From Sapria himalayana (taxonomy: Eukaryota > Streptophyta > Magnoliopsida > Malpighiales > Rafflesiaceae), in assembly GCA_029783825.1 (NCBI GenBank), contig JAREIK010002637.1, positions 1,005,514-1,069,513 on the forward strand: 64,000 bases of DNA, given 5' to 3'. Position numbers and translations under genes: made by a program. The notes beneath the pieces were generated by a model. The model was not told the DNA's origin, did not search any database, and was given only the letters and a program-made list of their open reading frames with translations. Each line of letters begins with the position of its first letter. The first letter of the stretch is position 1. Below, in pieces: positions 24,141 through 37,294 of this stretch.

Positions 24141-25193
24141 GATACTTTCACAAAGATTTAACTTTAGCCTAATACTCCAATTACTTATATTGAATCAAAT
24201 ATTGATTTCTTATCAAATACAACTTATTCAAATAATTCTATTATATACAAAAAATATTATAGAAAAAATTAACTATTAAACTATCAACATATTAAAGCAT
24301 GTGAAAAAATTTCACGTCTCAAAAATTCTCATAGTGATCCTGAAAACATACAATTGACCGAGTATTCATATTCAAGGTGAGCATCGGTTTATACTAAAAT
24401 GTGTCTACTACAATTTATTATATTTTTCATAGAGACAATTTTGTCTCTAGAAAAGTAAAAGACATATGATGATTTTGAGACATAATTGAAAGATAAAGTA
24501 CAAGATGATGACAAGAATCACTTACGAGATAAATTGGATCATATACATTTAGAAAATCAAGCATCTACTTACTTTGCCTATTATTATTTATTATGACAAT
24601 TATACAACAAGATATATAATCTCTAATCTAATATCACACTGACAAATGAAACACAATAATAAATTTTATTTCTCAAAAAAAAAAATTTATGACGAGACTA
24701 TCATTACAACCTATGTTCATAAAATAGATCAACCAGTTAATATCTTTATTAATACATTCATGATATCTCAGTTCACTTTTTTCTTAAAATTTAATATCTT
24801 AAATATGTATTCACTGGCTTAGAGGAAATATTATAAATTATGCATTAATATTATTTCTGTTATGCCTTTGATTTTTTTCTACTTTATAGATAACATGATA
24901 CAATATATAGGAAGTTCCAATCCAACTTATATAATATTTATAAAAATGTCCATTTGTACATTTTATTAGTATCTTTAATTATGGATATTTTACGTTTAAT
25001 TTTTGCTTAATTATTTTTGTACAATTGTATTAACATATCTACTTATATCATTTTTACACTTAATAAAATTTTCACCATGTTCAATCAAATATGATAATCT
25101 TCAAGGACCCTCATATAGATAGTTCAATTAGGTATTTAAAAGAATTCTATTGTGTTCATGAAGGGAAAATCAAGAAAGAGAAACTTGTGTCAC
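23521..25193. other. AT-rich stretch, decayed Copia LTR then unassigned
   Basis: The first 200 bp is probably the 3' LTR of the preceding relic (TCTTCCTCCTCTCCC-type U3/R sequence). The rest shows no element ends or exons. A (TA)n run of about 32 bp lies at 24106-24137. If the CRM gene continues left, this is intron 3. Confidence 0.4.
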
Positions 25194-25599
25194 CTGCCTT
25201 TCTTTTTGTAAGAGTGTTAATGGGAATCAAATTCTTTGGTTGACGATAATTTCTTCCTCGAAACATGATAATTGTCTTCACATTGTGAATATGTATCACA
25301 ATACCACCACTCAGCCTTGCTAGCATATTTGCCATTTCCTTGATTTTTTCTTTAGGAAAGTTGTCACAACAAACTTGGACGGTTTCATGAAACTTCCAGT
25401 GCATATGCATGTTCTGGACTACTCCTCCAAACACACCACGAACACCAACTGGAACATAATTCTTGTTTTTAAATCCTATCTTTCTATATGACTGAAGTTG
25501 CTCAGGAGTCAGTAATTCAGGATCATGTACAGCAGAAGGTAGTTCTGGTAGCTCATATTTCTTGAGCTTTTGCAGGAGCAATGCAACTTTCTTTTTGGC
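25194..25599 (-). CDS. CRM (CRS1-YhbY) domain protein, exon 3, gene continues off left
   Basis: Third exon, 406 nt, residues 121-255. The acceptor is ATGCACAG right of 25599. The likely donor is GGCAG|GTGACA with GT at 25193-25192 (phase 1). It encodes AKKKVALLLQKLKKYELPEL, then the CRM domain from about residue 148 (ELLTPEQL) to 245, with the family's GxxG loop as GVRG (172-175) and the conserved HWKFHETVQVCC and FRGRNYRQP stretches. CRM is a KH-like RNA-binding fold descended from bacterial YhbY. Plant members act in splicing of group II introns or rRNA processing in plastids and mitochondria. The closest family I recognise is Arabidopsis At3g25440 (I believe CFM6, a mitochondrial nad5 splicing factor, but the symbol is from memory). 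Later exons (an acidic C-terminal tail in the family) were not found in 1-25193. Confidence 0.92.
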
Positions 25600-25799
25600 C
25601 TGTGCATATCAGAATCACATGAATGATTATAAATGTTTTTTCAGACAAAACATTAACAAACAAAAGGAACTGGCCATGAATAATCAAATATGTCATCCAA
25701 GTAAAATAAAGAGGTTAATCAATTATTTCATAAGCAATAATGCAACGCCAGAAATAAAACTGCAAAATGATAAACATAGAATAAGACATTAAATGAGAC

Positions 25800-25995
25800 T
25801 ATGGTGTCAAACAGATCATGCCGTACCAAACAGAGTTTCAAGAGAGATCGGCCTGACATGGCCAAATGGGTCACCGTCACCCTCCTCAACACGCATGTCA
25901 GGTCATGCCGGGTCAGATCGGATCATGCCAGTCCAAAGGATATGCTGGTGACTCGCGTGCCTTTCACAAATCCTCATGCATCTCCCAAAGAGATG
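25800..25995. mobile_element. hAT end fragment
   Basis: Begins TATGGTGTCAAACAGATC, a diverged TAGAGGTGTCAAAC end, followed by CATGCCGGGTC-type subterminal sequence. No right end found before AT-rich DNA resumes. Confidence 0.5.
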
Positions 25996-27165
25996 ATGTG
26001 ATTTTGTTTGGTTGTTAAGCATATCTTTAATAACTATAAGTAATATATATATAATCATTAATAAATATAATAAAATATATAAATTCATCTTAAGTTTTAT
26101 CTCTTTTAGGTTACTAAACATCTAAGTATATTAAGTCAAATAAGTCTTTACTCACACAAGCCTGGCAGAGAGTATGAATTTCTAGAGGAATTTGTTAATT
26201 GAAAAATTACATACTTTAGGTTAGATATATATTTAATACTAGGATCTAATATTTAAAATTAGATCAAAAATAAGTAAATAAATCAAAAAAAGAATAAAAT
26301 AATAAATTAATAGTATTTAAATATCTAGCGAAATATATAATCATATAAGTAAAAAATATATAATCCATCATGCATAGCATGAAAGGAATTTTGTCGAAGT
26401 ATCTCAAAATTTCAAAATATCAAAGAAAAAAAAAATAAAATTAAAATTGAACAGATTTTAAAGTTAACTTACAAAAAAAAAAAATAATAGAACAATAATA
26501 TTAAAAAAGAATACATGAGAAATAAAATATTAAATTAAACATTATTATAATCAAAAATTTTTAATAATATATCATTAATCATTAACTATTATAATATTTT
26601 AGGAATAAAAAGAAAAAATATTAAACAATACATGATTACATGTGAAATGAATTCTACCACATATCAATAATACATAAGTCTTAAATGAGAAAATCAGTCA
26701 TAAAAACAATAGTACTTATATGATGAAAAAAATATATTTTTTATTTTAGAAAAAAATTTTATATACTCTTTACTAGTTAGCATCGTGGTGGGATAATTTT
26801 GTGATAATTTTCAAGTTCTCTAGTAATCAACATATCTCCCTTAGTATTCTATAATATTATCGGTCTATTATCTGGAAATATATGTAAATACTTCTATCTA
26901 ATATGCTATTTTTTATCTAGAATGTGTCAAGTATGAAAAAACTTGTATAATTGTATTCTGGCATTGTGTTATTACCCTCTCAATTGACAATAACAGTGAT
27001 ATCACACATTGCACTGAAAAACTACACAATCTATTCAACACATAATTCTATCATTTTTCCTCTTTCATTGCTTGTCAACTATGCATGCATGTTGTACACA
27101 ATGTGTACTCGATTCAGCTAACCTAAGATTTACTATGAATACATGTTTTTCAATGTAGGTGCCTG
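25996..27165. other. AT-rich intron sequence
   Basis: No gene, element ends or tandem repeats recognised. Very low GC with many A-runs. Confidence 0.4.
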
Positions 27166-27526
27166 TTTTGTATCCCTATTGTGTTCCTATTATGCGCACC
27201 TAAAATACATGCCTATGGTTTACTGAGTTAGCACGGCACAACACGACACATAATTTATTAGGCTCAATATGGCTCATTTGGCCCATAATCTAGTAAATTC
27301 ATGTTGTGTTATGTCGAACCATATCGGATCATGCCAAATTATGTTTGATCATGCCCAATATTATCAAGCCATGACAGGTCATGTCAGGTCATGCTCAAAT
27401 AAAAATATATTGAAATTTTAATTTTATATTTATACAAAATAAAAAATAAAAAATTACTTAAATGGAAAAAATAATCTGTACACAATATAAATATAATAAA
27501 TAATATAATATGAAGCATAACTGGCA

Positions 27527-27561
<35 letters not shown>

Positions 27562-27760
27562 TATTAAAAAATAATTCAAAATGAAACAAGTGATAAGTCA
27601 TCATCATCAATCGATATATGTGGTATAATAGTGCAAATATAAATACATACCATCATCATCATATATGCATCCAAAGATACCGCTCGTGATGGTTCAATAT
27701 CCTCAATTTCAATATTCCATGACCACCAAAAATAATTTTGCTAAATCCCAATATTTTAAA
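27166..27760 (-). mobile_element. family-A hAT 3' remnant, minus strand
   Basis: On the minus strand, 27740-27590 resembles the acidic tail and stop region of the family-A transposase (ATGATGATGATGG runs). An AT-rich tail holding a (TA)n tract (27531-27559) comes next, then GC-rich subterminal words (27400-27190, CATGACATGACC-type). A terminal repeat is not clear. Confidence 0.45.
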
Positions 27761-28810
27761 AGACAAAAGCGTAAGGCAAAGTTTTTTTTCGTAAGATGAG
27801 ACATAAGTCTTGAGGCATAAGTTTTTTAAGCATCACAATATATAATTAATTAATATTTTAAAATATATAAAATAAAATAACATAAATAAAAAAATAAATT
27901 AATAAATAAAATGAAATATTTTATAATTAATATTATTTATTAATTTGATAATTTTATCAAATTATCAAATTAAAATATTATTTTAATTTTAATAAATTTA
28001 AAATTTAAATTTATTAAATTATCTACTTTTATTTTATTTTTAATTCAATACTATTTATTATTTTATACTATTTATTAATTAATACTATTATCAAATTTTA
28101 ATAAATTTTGTTAATTTATTAAATAATTTTTTTAAATTTGTCATTGCCCTTTCCCTTTCTCTTTCCCTTGTCCTTGTCCTTGCCCCTCTCCCTCACCCCT
28201 CATCCCTCGTCCCTCTTCCCTCGCTCTCGCCCCTCACCCCTACTCCACGAAAAGCTCAATGGAGCTTTTTCAAGCTCCAACGAGCACCATCATGGAGCTC
28301 GACTGAGCTCCAGGAGCTCAGTCGAGCTCGATGCTTTTTTTTAATGGTTTGAAGTATTTTACGAACACATCACCTTGAGAAGCGCATCAAAGCATTAAAA
28401 AAATACCTTTAAAAATATTGCTTAATCTTGAATACTCAACCTCAAATCTTTCCAATATTTCATGCATGCAAGTGCCAATGTAATATATGATCAGAATTTC
28501 AATCTCTTATTTAAAATAAGATGGGTTACAATAGAAAAAATAGACTTCAACATTAAGCTAGATATTAAAAGGATCAACAAATCAAGTAGCATCTTAGATA
28601 GCACGAGAAAAATAAATTCATATAATTTTTATCAATTTAAAATATTTAAATTTGTATTATTATCATGTCAAATGAATGAGCAATAATCGATATCTAATTA
28701 TTGAAACAACTTACTCTTATTCAACAGACCATCCATGTTATCTATTATCATCAAGTGTCATCTAAGTATCAAGAATAAAAATTATTTCTTCCTTTGTAGA
28801 AAAAAAATAA
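27761..28810. other. AT-rich stretch with a pyrimidine-rich tract
   Basis: 28140-28240 is an almost pure CCCT/CTT tract on the plus strand. It is followed by GAGCTC palindromes (28290-28330, AGCTCGACTGAGCTCCAGGAGCTCAGTCGAGCTC-type inverted repeat). The open frame across the tract is compositional, not a gene. Confidence 0.55.
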
Positions 28811-29078
28811 AATTTACAAAAATATTTTAGGATGTCTAACAGACAACAATAAATTAGCAATTTATATTTATCAATAAGGCTTAAAAACAAAAAATTCCAA
28901 ACAAATGTCAAACAATATTAAAATTATACTTATCGTTTATTAGAGTCATGTGTCGGCTACCAACACATGATATTCAACTACGACAATAATAAGAGTGACA
29001 AACTTAATATTAACAATTCAAATTGTAATATAAAAATTTTTTTAATAAAAATTCTAAAAATTTTTTATGACATGAAAA

Positions 29079-32000
29079 TAGAGATGTTAAACCGGTCGGG
29101 ACAACGCGTCCCAGCTTGCGGCACCGCCCAGTTCGGCCATGCCTAGCCCGGCATGGAAATGACTTGGGCTCGTGCACATGCTAGGCTTGCTCATGGCAGG
29201 TGTCGTACCATGTCGTGCTGAAGCCAACCAGGCCTCGTGCTGGGTCAGGCACGGCCCAGTACCATGGCTCGTGGGCACGATACCTCGACACGAGCCGAGA
29301 AATAGCCCGAGCCAAGAAACAACCCGAGCCTGATGATCCAAAAAAAACTGTCAAAACAATGGGCCCCAATCAGAACCCATAGTTTTTTTGATCCGGGTCA
29401 GATTCCACCCCCACAATCCCCAACGATAAAAAAAATAAAAAATAAAAATTTTAAATTAAAGCCGTTTGATTTCGCCACCATCAGCTATGAGACAAAATCC
29501 GATGGCTCACATAATTCTGCCCCAAAAAATCATTAAAATAATAAAAAAAATCAAAAAAAAACTTTTCTTTAAAAAAATCATATTATTATTCTATAAACCC
29601 TCTTCTCTCTAATATTTATGTTTTTTAAAAACACAAATCTCTCAATTCTCATTCTCTCTATTTCTCTCATTTATTTCTCTCTCTCAGAATTTTAGCTCGA
29701 CTTTTCGAGACTCAAAACTCGAGCTCGACTTTGGTTGGTATTTGAATTGAACTTTGGATTTATGATGCACATGCTTTACACTAATTTATGAGTATTTTTA
29801 TTTTTTTAATTAATTAAATTCTAAGTCTTAACTTAATTTTTAAAAATAATTAGTATTTCACACACACTCTATCTCTACTCTATAATCTATCCTGTTGTCA
29901 AAGAAAATTAAAAAAATAATAAATACGAATAAAATTAATTTAAATTTAGAAAATAAAAATCTTACACAATGGTCTGCGACTGCTGAAACTTTGGTTTCTC
30001 ATGTCGTCTCGATCAATAATATAAAAAATAAAAAAACTAGGACTTCTACAGTTTAGACTTACTTTAATATAATAAAATAAAAAAATAGTTAGAATAGTGA
30101 AGAAAAAATGACACAGTAGAAATATTATAAAAAAATTTTACTTGCAAGAGTGCGTGTGGGACTGAGGACCTTAAAAGACATGTCAAAAGATGTATCAAAA
30201 AATATGATACATTAAATCCTAGACAAACTCAACTTATCAGTGAGTTTTTTAAGGCTTGATCCAAATCAGTCTCAAAATTTATCCCTTTCATATACCACAA
30301 CGAATTGAGTAGGAAAAGCATGACCAAACTTATCATCATGATAGATCTTCCGATCAGATTTTGAAAGATTAAAGGGTAGTAAGTATCATGCAAACATATT
30401 TTCAACCTGCTTATCATAGAATTCTTAGGTTCACATCTAGGAATGGCATACAAAAATATTATAAGTTAGAAAAATAAATAATTAATAAATTTAGGATATA
30501 TAGTGGAATTGTATTCTTGATGTCCGATATCTAGACAAGTCACGATAATGCATCTTTTGCATACCTCACAGCCCACTATGTAGATTTAAATGGACTCTAG
30601 ATAAAAAAATGATATAATTCTCTGAGATTCTCCATCCTTATAATAGTACAACCATTTTTGAGTGCATGATGAAGTTATTTAGAGAAAATAAAATTTTTAG
30701 TATCACATTCGATAACACAACTAATAATGAAGTAGTGATTAAAATATTTTATTAGAAATATTAAAGACGAATCATTATGAGAAATTTATCACGTTAGATG
30801 CATGTGTCACATGATTAAATTGATTGTACAACCGGAAATAAAGATGTGTTACCCTATTTTGGAAAACATACATAACTCACTAAAACATATTGGCACGTCT
30901 CGCAGACAACAGGAGTTTGGTAGTCTCTGTTTGTCTGCAAATCTTAAGAAGAAAAAATTCTAAATGAATATAAGACACTGTTAGAATTATAATTACCTAA
31001 TACTAGAATCATGTATTGGATACGAACATGTGATATCCAACTACATCAATAATAAAAATGACAAACTTATTGAAAACACTGACTGAGTTTTAGAAATTTT
31101 ATTTATGAAATTTTTAAAAATTTTTTATGATACGACGGACATGTATTCGTCGGTTTATACTCTCACGACTCGGATTGCACTCAGGTGCATCTATAATATT
31201 AGTAACATGTTTAGAAAATATCGAGCTGACTCGACACTTAGCCATATGGTTACAATGATAGAAACCAAGTACTTAAAGTACTGATCTACCATTTCATCTC
31301 TTTTTGTATGACTGCCTGCATGGACCCTAGGATTAAGATGAAATGAGTAGATAATATTGACTTATATTTCCTCATGCATGAATATGAAAGACTCATCTGA
31401 AAGATTCATTCACGAAAAATTGACTGAGCTTTATACATACTATGATAATAGATATGATGATGGTGGTGGTGAGGCTGTAAGTACGAACATGGATACCATA
31501 TTCAAAGATGACGACTTTTTCATTCAATTAACAAAGAAGAAATGACGGGATGGATCATAAAATAGGAGTGAGCTGTCTTTGTACTTAGATACCGATTATT
31601 ACTCGATCATATTATATTCTGATACTAAATATTTTGATATTTTACCGTGATGAAAATCATACGAATCCACCTTTCCTATGCTATCTAAGATGGCACAGGA
31701 TCTACTGACTCCTCCAGTGTCGAACTTAACATCAGAGCATACTTTTTCTATTGTAATAAATTTGACTTTGCTTATGATAGGAGATCACAATTTTATCCAT
31801 ATATTATTGAGACTTTAGCATGCATAAAGAATTGAAAGGATTCGAGCTTTGACTTTGCTTATGCTTATGAGTTATGTCTAATTCTGATTTTTAATTTTAA
31901 TATTTTATACTAATTTTTATTTACATTGTATTTACTTTGGTTTGGCTTTGTCATTTATGTTTCAGAATTTTTGTATTTATTTTAATTTTGGTTGTGAATT

Positions 32001-32528
32001 GTTAAATGTAAATAATGCTTGAAAGTTAAAACTTGAAGTTGAATATTTATTTTTTTATGTTCATTTTTCATTCAATTTTAATTTTTATTCATATTTAAGT
32101 TTTAATTAATTAATATTTTATTATTTTAATTTTCATATATAAATTCTAAAATCTAATTCTAATAATCGAATTAATACAAAATTAAAACAAATAACATAAA
32201 AAAACTTTTAAACTATTTAAAATTTATAATTTATAATTTAAATATTTTTAAGCATTATCTAATTTATAATTACATAAAATTTAAAAACAAATAAATTAAA
32301 AAAAAACTTTTTACATTTTTTAATCAACCCGTAAGGGCCTGAACAAGCACGGTTAAAAACTAGTCGTGCATACAAGCCGTGTCGGGCCTGGCCTGAAGAA
32401 ACAATGTCGGGCTAGGCACGGCATAGTACAATAACTGTGTCGTGCATGGCCCAGCATGGTAGCCTAATTGGGTGGCCAAAAATTGAATCAGGCTGGGCTG
32501 GCCCAACCCAGCCCATTTGACACCTCTA
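29079..32528 (+). mobile_element. family-A hAT, 3.45 kb, perfect TSD
   Basis: Left end TAGAGATGTTAAACCGG, right end CATTTGACACCTCTA, with perfect octamer CATGAAAA at 29071-29078 and 32529-32536. Subterminal GCACGG/GGCCC repeats on both ends. Contains a transposase pseudogene. Its insertion point lies inside the transposase coding region of an older relative. Confidence 0.88.
29915..31845 (+). pseudogene. family-A hAT transposase pseudogene
   Basis: Colinear with 8474-10460: TDLNLEN.N start region, BED finger (CGTED.KRHVKRC-like near 30150), YISSCMNMKDSSERFIHEKL near 31357-31410, and dimerisation region near 31700-31840 (PPVSNLTSEHTFSIV-like). Many stops and a 3' truncation: the acidic tail is absent. 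More decayed than 8474-10572. Confidence 0.75.
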
Positions 32529-33250
32529 CATGAAAATCATGTGATCATTTGTGCACACTCTCATTATTTACATTAAGTTTGGGTGCATGTACAACATTAA
32601 TAACATAATTGTCAAGTATAAAGAATATATTATATTTAATATCATGGTTATTAAAATAAAAACTAAGTATTTAAAATATTGATCCTTTATTTTAACTATT
32701 TATTACTTTACTGCTTGTATTGAATCCTAAGATTAATATGAAAATGATAGAAAACATATTAAAACACATATCCAATTACATCAACCAAGACTAACCTTGA
32801 GGTTTTATTCAAAAAAAATTAAAGTGACATGTTTGCATATTAAGACATTAGGTATAATAGTTATAACTAGACTCTACGTACGGACATAGACTTAATATTT
32901 AAAAAAAATAATTTTTTCCTTCAATTAATTATAGTAACAATTATATCAATCATCATATCATGTGTTATCTAAGATGATACTTGATTTACTGATTCCTCTG
33001 GTGTCTAACATAGTATTGAGATCTACTTTTCCTATTATAACTAATATCATTTCAACTAAAAGATCAAGACTAAGACAATATATCATAAAAACACTTACAT
33101 GCATAAAAAATTAAAAAGATTCAAAATTGATAATCAAAATAAAATAAAAAATTACTAACGGATAATGACTCATAAGACATCAAGATCAAAGGTATTAAGA
33201 TCACCATTAGTAATACATTCAGAAGCATATATGATGATTATAATCTGCAA

Positions 33251-33660
33251 CTGTATTCATTGTATAATACTACAAATACTAATTGATGATGATTACTAAT
33301 GCTATTTTGAATTTTTTTTCATACGATACAATATCTTTTTTTGTTTTTTGATTTTTGCAAGTTATGAATCATATTATATTATTTATCATAGTGATATTAT
33401 GCTAACAGATAATTATTTTTATTTGAGTGAATTTCATTTTTATTTTGCATAAATATAAAATTAAAATTTCATTATATTTCCATTTGGGCCAAAACCAGCA
33501 TGACCCAGCATGGCCCGACATAAATCTGTCCCACTACAAGCCAAATAAGTTGTGCTAGGCATAGTAAAATAAATGTCTTCCATGCCACGCATGGCATAGT
33601 GGCATGACCGAGCCACACAAATATGAATCATGATAGCACCACACGGGATAGATACATCAA
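33251..33660 (+). mobile_element. 3' end of the older family-A hAT
   Basis: AT-rich tail then GC-richer subterminal words (CATGGCCCGACATAAATC, CATGCCACGCATGGCATAG). The terminal repeat is not readable. Confidence 0.4.
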
Positions 33661-35784
33661 GTGGCATCAAACATCACCCAAGCACCAAGAATGAAAGTTG
33701 TATCTTCATAACAAGCAATGGAAGGATCCAAAAAAACTTAGGCTGGCTTTCCAATCCTATCAAACTTTATCTACCTCATAAACTCGGATCCAAAAGTTCC
33801 TCTTAGTTAACCATGATATAGCACAAAGTGGGGCACCCTGAACATTTAGGCACTGAGCTTTAAAATTTAAGGATAAATTTCCAAACCCCCCACCACTTTG
33901 TAAGTACTTAGAATAACTTGATTGGGAATATGGTATATCAGCCTTGGTATTCAAGGCCCTTGCCCTTCTTCCACCAATCTTGAGTTCAAATGAGACTAAT
34001 CGAGCCAAACCAAATAAAAGCTTCGTCAATATCTTTGAACATCCCTACAACATCTAAATTTGAGGATAACACTTGGGTTAGGATGGGAGCTTTCCCTTAT
34101 CTATGTCTAATTCCTTGTTGGCCTTGAACCTTTTGTTTGCTTTTGTTTCATCTACAAATTTGATTCTCAAAACTAAATCAATAAGAGTTGGGCATTTCGA
34201 CTTGGTATTCACTCAAAAAGAAAAATGAAATGAATCCAAAAGTATAGCATTGTGGCATGGCTTTCTTTCTTAACTATAAGGGAAGAATTTTTCTTTATTT
34301 ATTTAGTAACCAAGGCATGAACAAGAAGACCAAACTTTTAGCATCTAATAATCATCTCATTCCAATAGGATTTACATGCCTGCAAGAAACATAAAAGGTT
34401 GATAATGTCAAATCAATCCTGAAGTTCTAGTACAGAGTGAGGATTTGGAGATCACTTTAATATGAATCACTTTGCTCTACTCTAATGGATTTTCTTTTTA
34501 TTGGTTAATTTAAATGTAAAATCTTGAATTTCTAATCCACTTTTAACATTTTATGAGAAAGTTTTTCATGACAACTTATTCTAGTTCTATCCATTTCAAT
34601 TTATTTCTTTAACCTGTCTTGATCCTATATACATGATACCACTTTACTTACCCAAAAGAAATAAATTTCACTAGCATTAAGCTCTCACGTAGTTAAGGTT
34701 ATCATATTCAAAGGCTAGCTTGGAGATTGAGATGACTAGCTAATTAAAAGCAAAGAAAATTTACTGCTTAATTGACTTTTTCTTGGAAAGTTAAGTTCAC
34801 ACTAGGTCAATGTTTACCAATAGATTGGAAAGAAGACTGAAGAAGTTGATTATACATTTTAAAGAAGGATGGTACTAGTTGACCAAAATAAATGACTAAG
34901 AAAGGGTCACTCTTGGACTTGGAAGTGTTAACAAGAATGTAGATCAAAATTCTTATTGTAGCCCTTTATCCATTGTACTTCTACCTTACCTTGAATTCTC
35001 TTCCCACAATGATCATACTTCAAAATTATATCCAATGTATTGATTCCTATCAGACACTTTATCGAGGATCTTGCTTAAAACAGCTTGATAGTCTTTCTAA
35101 GACTAGGAAAATAAGTTGAAAGCGGGGTAAAAAAGGAAAAAGATCATTTTTAATTTGCATTGCAAGGAATCAATCGAATAAATACTTTTGATAGTTGGAT
35201 GTTCCATTGACTGCTAAGATAGATTCTAGTAGTTAAAATATAAATAGCAATTTATTTAGCATGATTAACCGACCAATGTTTACAATTGAATCAGCTCTTG
35301 ATCTGATATTTATATCAAAAAGCGATATTATTTCATTTGTTGTGGGAATAATATCTTATCTCATGAATTATTTGAATATGTTGTTTAATAAGGGATTGAC
35401 CTAACACTCAAGTTGAGAAAAATATCTTCATCTCTTGATTGATACTTTCAACTTCTATACTCTTTCCAAAAACACAAGGAATAATATCGTAGTATAATAG
35501 GTTCTTATTGTCTCTTAATTCATATTATGCCTCTTAAAGCCCAATGAGCTTCATGTGTTATTGTGTCCTACTATATGCAATGATAAAAATTTCTGACATA
35601 TCCACTGATATATCTCCGATATATCCGTAAATTCTAAGTATCGATATATTCATTAAAACCGATATATCTATCATTAATTGGTGCTCATATGCAAATACAC
35701 ATCAATATATCTTCGATATATCCGATATATCCGTAAAATTCAAGTACTGATATATTCGTAAAAACTAATATTTTAATTCTTGAC
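33661..35784. other. moderately AT-rich DNA of different composition, unassigned
   Basis: Less AT-rich than the flanks and free of recognised transposon protein motifs. It resembles decayed organelle-derived DNA in texture, but I read no organelle gene in it. 35600-35765 holds a cluster of GATATATC/CGATATAT words. Confidence 0.35.
35600..35765. repeat. GATATATC/CGATATAT cluster, imperfect duplication
   Basis: CGATATATCCGTAAATTC and a diverged copy CGATATATCCGTAAAATTC occur about 110 bp apart, each followed by AAGTAYYGATATATTC and a TAAAAAC-type word. About nine GATATAT cores in 160 bp. Confidence 0.7.
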
Positions 35785-36537
35785 TATATGTGTCAACTTG
35801 GTCAGGCGGTGAGGGCACAGCCAAGGAACAGCCCGCTGCACAGTTCAATCATGCCTAATATGGCACAATTCAAAACTATGCAAGAAAGTATCACGAGCCA
35901 GCCCACAATTGAGCTTGGCAAGTCACAACTCACCCAAAAGCCATGTCAATGAACCATGCCAATGGGCTGCCTCTTTTTTGAATCACGCCGATAGATGTAT
36001 TAAACGGGCCAGACCAAGCTGGCACAGCAGAGTTTAGAGAACCCAACCATGCTATTGTGTCTGGCCCTGCATGGTTCAGAGGAGATCGGGCCCGGCATGA
36101 GCCAGCAAACCAAAATCCACCAGGTTCGCCCTAGTTCAAGTCGGACTGGAGCCCTAATTTTTAAAAAAATGAGAATTCGGCAGCGCGCCGCGCAGCCGTC
36201 ACCCTTTCCGGAGTCGGCTCGTCGTGACCACGCTCTGTGCGTGGTCACGCGTGCCATGCCCAAGTGCTAGGCATTCATGTCATGCCTGGCACAGTACGTG
36301 TGCCGAAATCCCTCTGCACGGCACTGCACGAACAGTGCCGAGAAAACCAGCAAGGGAACAGGCATGGGTCATTTCCATGTCGGGCCAAGCCGGCCCATCC
36401 TAACCCATTTGACACCTTTACATGAAAGCATGAAAATGCCCGTTACAAATACCATGTGGTGCCATGCATTAAACATAGCCTGGATGGGCCAAAAAAATAA
36501 GTCATGCCTAGACTGCATGGCTCGTTTGACACCTCTA
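35785..36537. mobile_element. two overlapping non-autonomous hAT copies
   Basis: Left ends TATATGTGTCAACTTGG (about 35785) and TAGATGTATTAAACGGG (35992). Right ends CATTTGACACCTTTA (to 36420) and GTTTGACACCTCTA (to 36537). GC-rich subterminal repeats between. Consistent with one MITE inserted in another. TSDs not resolved. Confidence 0.6.
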
Positions 36538-37294
36538 CCCCCTTTCAAGAACAAATGAATACTATTGACTTTGATTCTTTCACATAATGTTGGATCCTTC
36601 TACTATCTCTTAACAAAATAGTCACTCTAAAATCGAGTATTCCTTCAACTCCAACAATAAATTTTTCTAGCTTTGGTTGACCTAAATACAAGCAAAAAAG
36701 ACTATTCTTTGTGTGAGATTTACTTGTATGAAAGAAGGCTTGGAAAGAAATTAGAATCTCTAGGATACTAAAGAAGACTTGGAAAGGCTTTACTGAAAGA
36801 AAAACAAATTTTTTAACAAGCAAGCAAACCTTTCATATAAAGGATGGTTTGGAGCTATCCTTTCTCCTTTTTTTATTCAATGAAAAAAGTCACCACTCTA
36901 TAGCTTTGGAAACAAACTCTTCAAAAATAATAATAATAATAATAATAACTAGCAGATCCCTCTCATAGATTTACTGTTATGTGTGAAGAAGAATCAGTCA
37001 TGTGGTAAGAGATGAAATTTGTCTACAAAATTCTAAAGTCAATCTCCTGTGAACCTCTTCTTGATTGGCCCTATTTGTGAATGTAAAAAAGCGAGATACC
37101 TTCTAACTCTTAAAGAGATGATGCTTCCCCATTTTGATTAGCCAATGACATTGGTGCTTGAGGCATTATTAAGTTCGCTTTACTAAGTTGGGGTGCCTTT
37201 ACTCAATTCTTTGGAAATGGTCTGTGGACATTCCCTAAACAATCACAATCTCCTATGACTCAACCTTTTGTTCTTGTGCAAAAGCATTTGCCCC
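36538..37294. other. unassigned stretch
   Basis: No gene. Same composition as 33661-35784. A (AAT)n run lies at about 36928-36950. Confidence 0.4.

Larger units (their letters stand above)
28811..33250 (+). pseudogene. older hAT transposase remnant, split by a younger hAT
   Basis: Left piece 28811-29078 matches 9450-9710 of the family-A element (CAGACAACA, then GAGTCATGTGTCGGCTAC, then AAAATTTTTTATGACATG). Right piece 32529-33250 resumes at the next codons and runs through the TYISNYINQD-like segment, TDSSGV.HSIEIYFS (dimerisation) and the acidic tail. Both pieces are much more decayed than the insert. The 5' third (BED finger, left end) is missing. Confidence 0.7.

Noticed and set aside
28138..28344. 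Open frame rich in Leu/Pro/Ser
   Set aside because: Encoded by a CCCT/CTT low-complexity tract; no domain.
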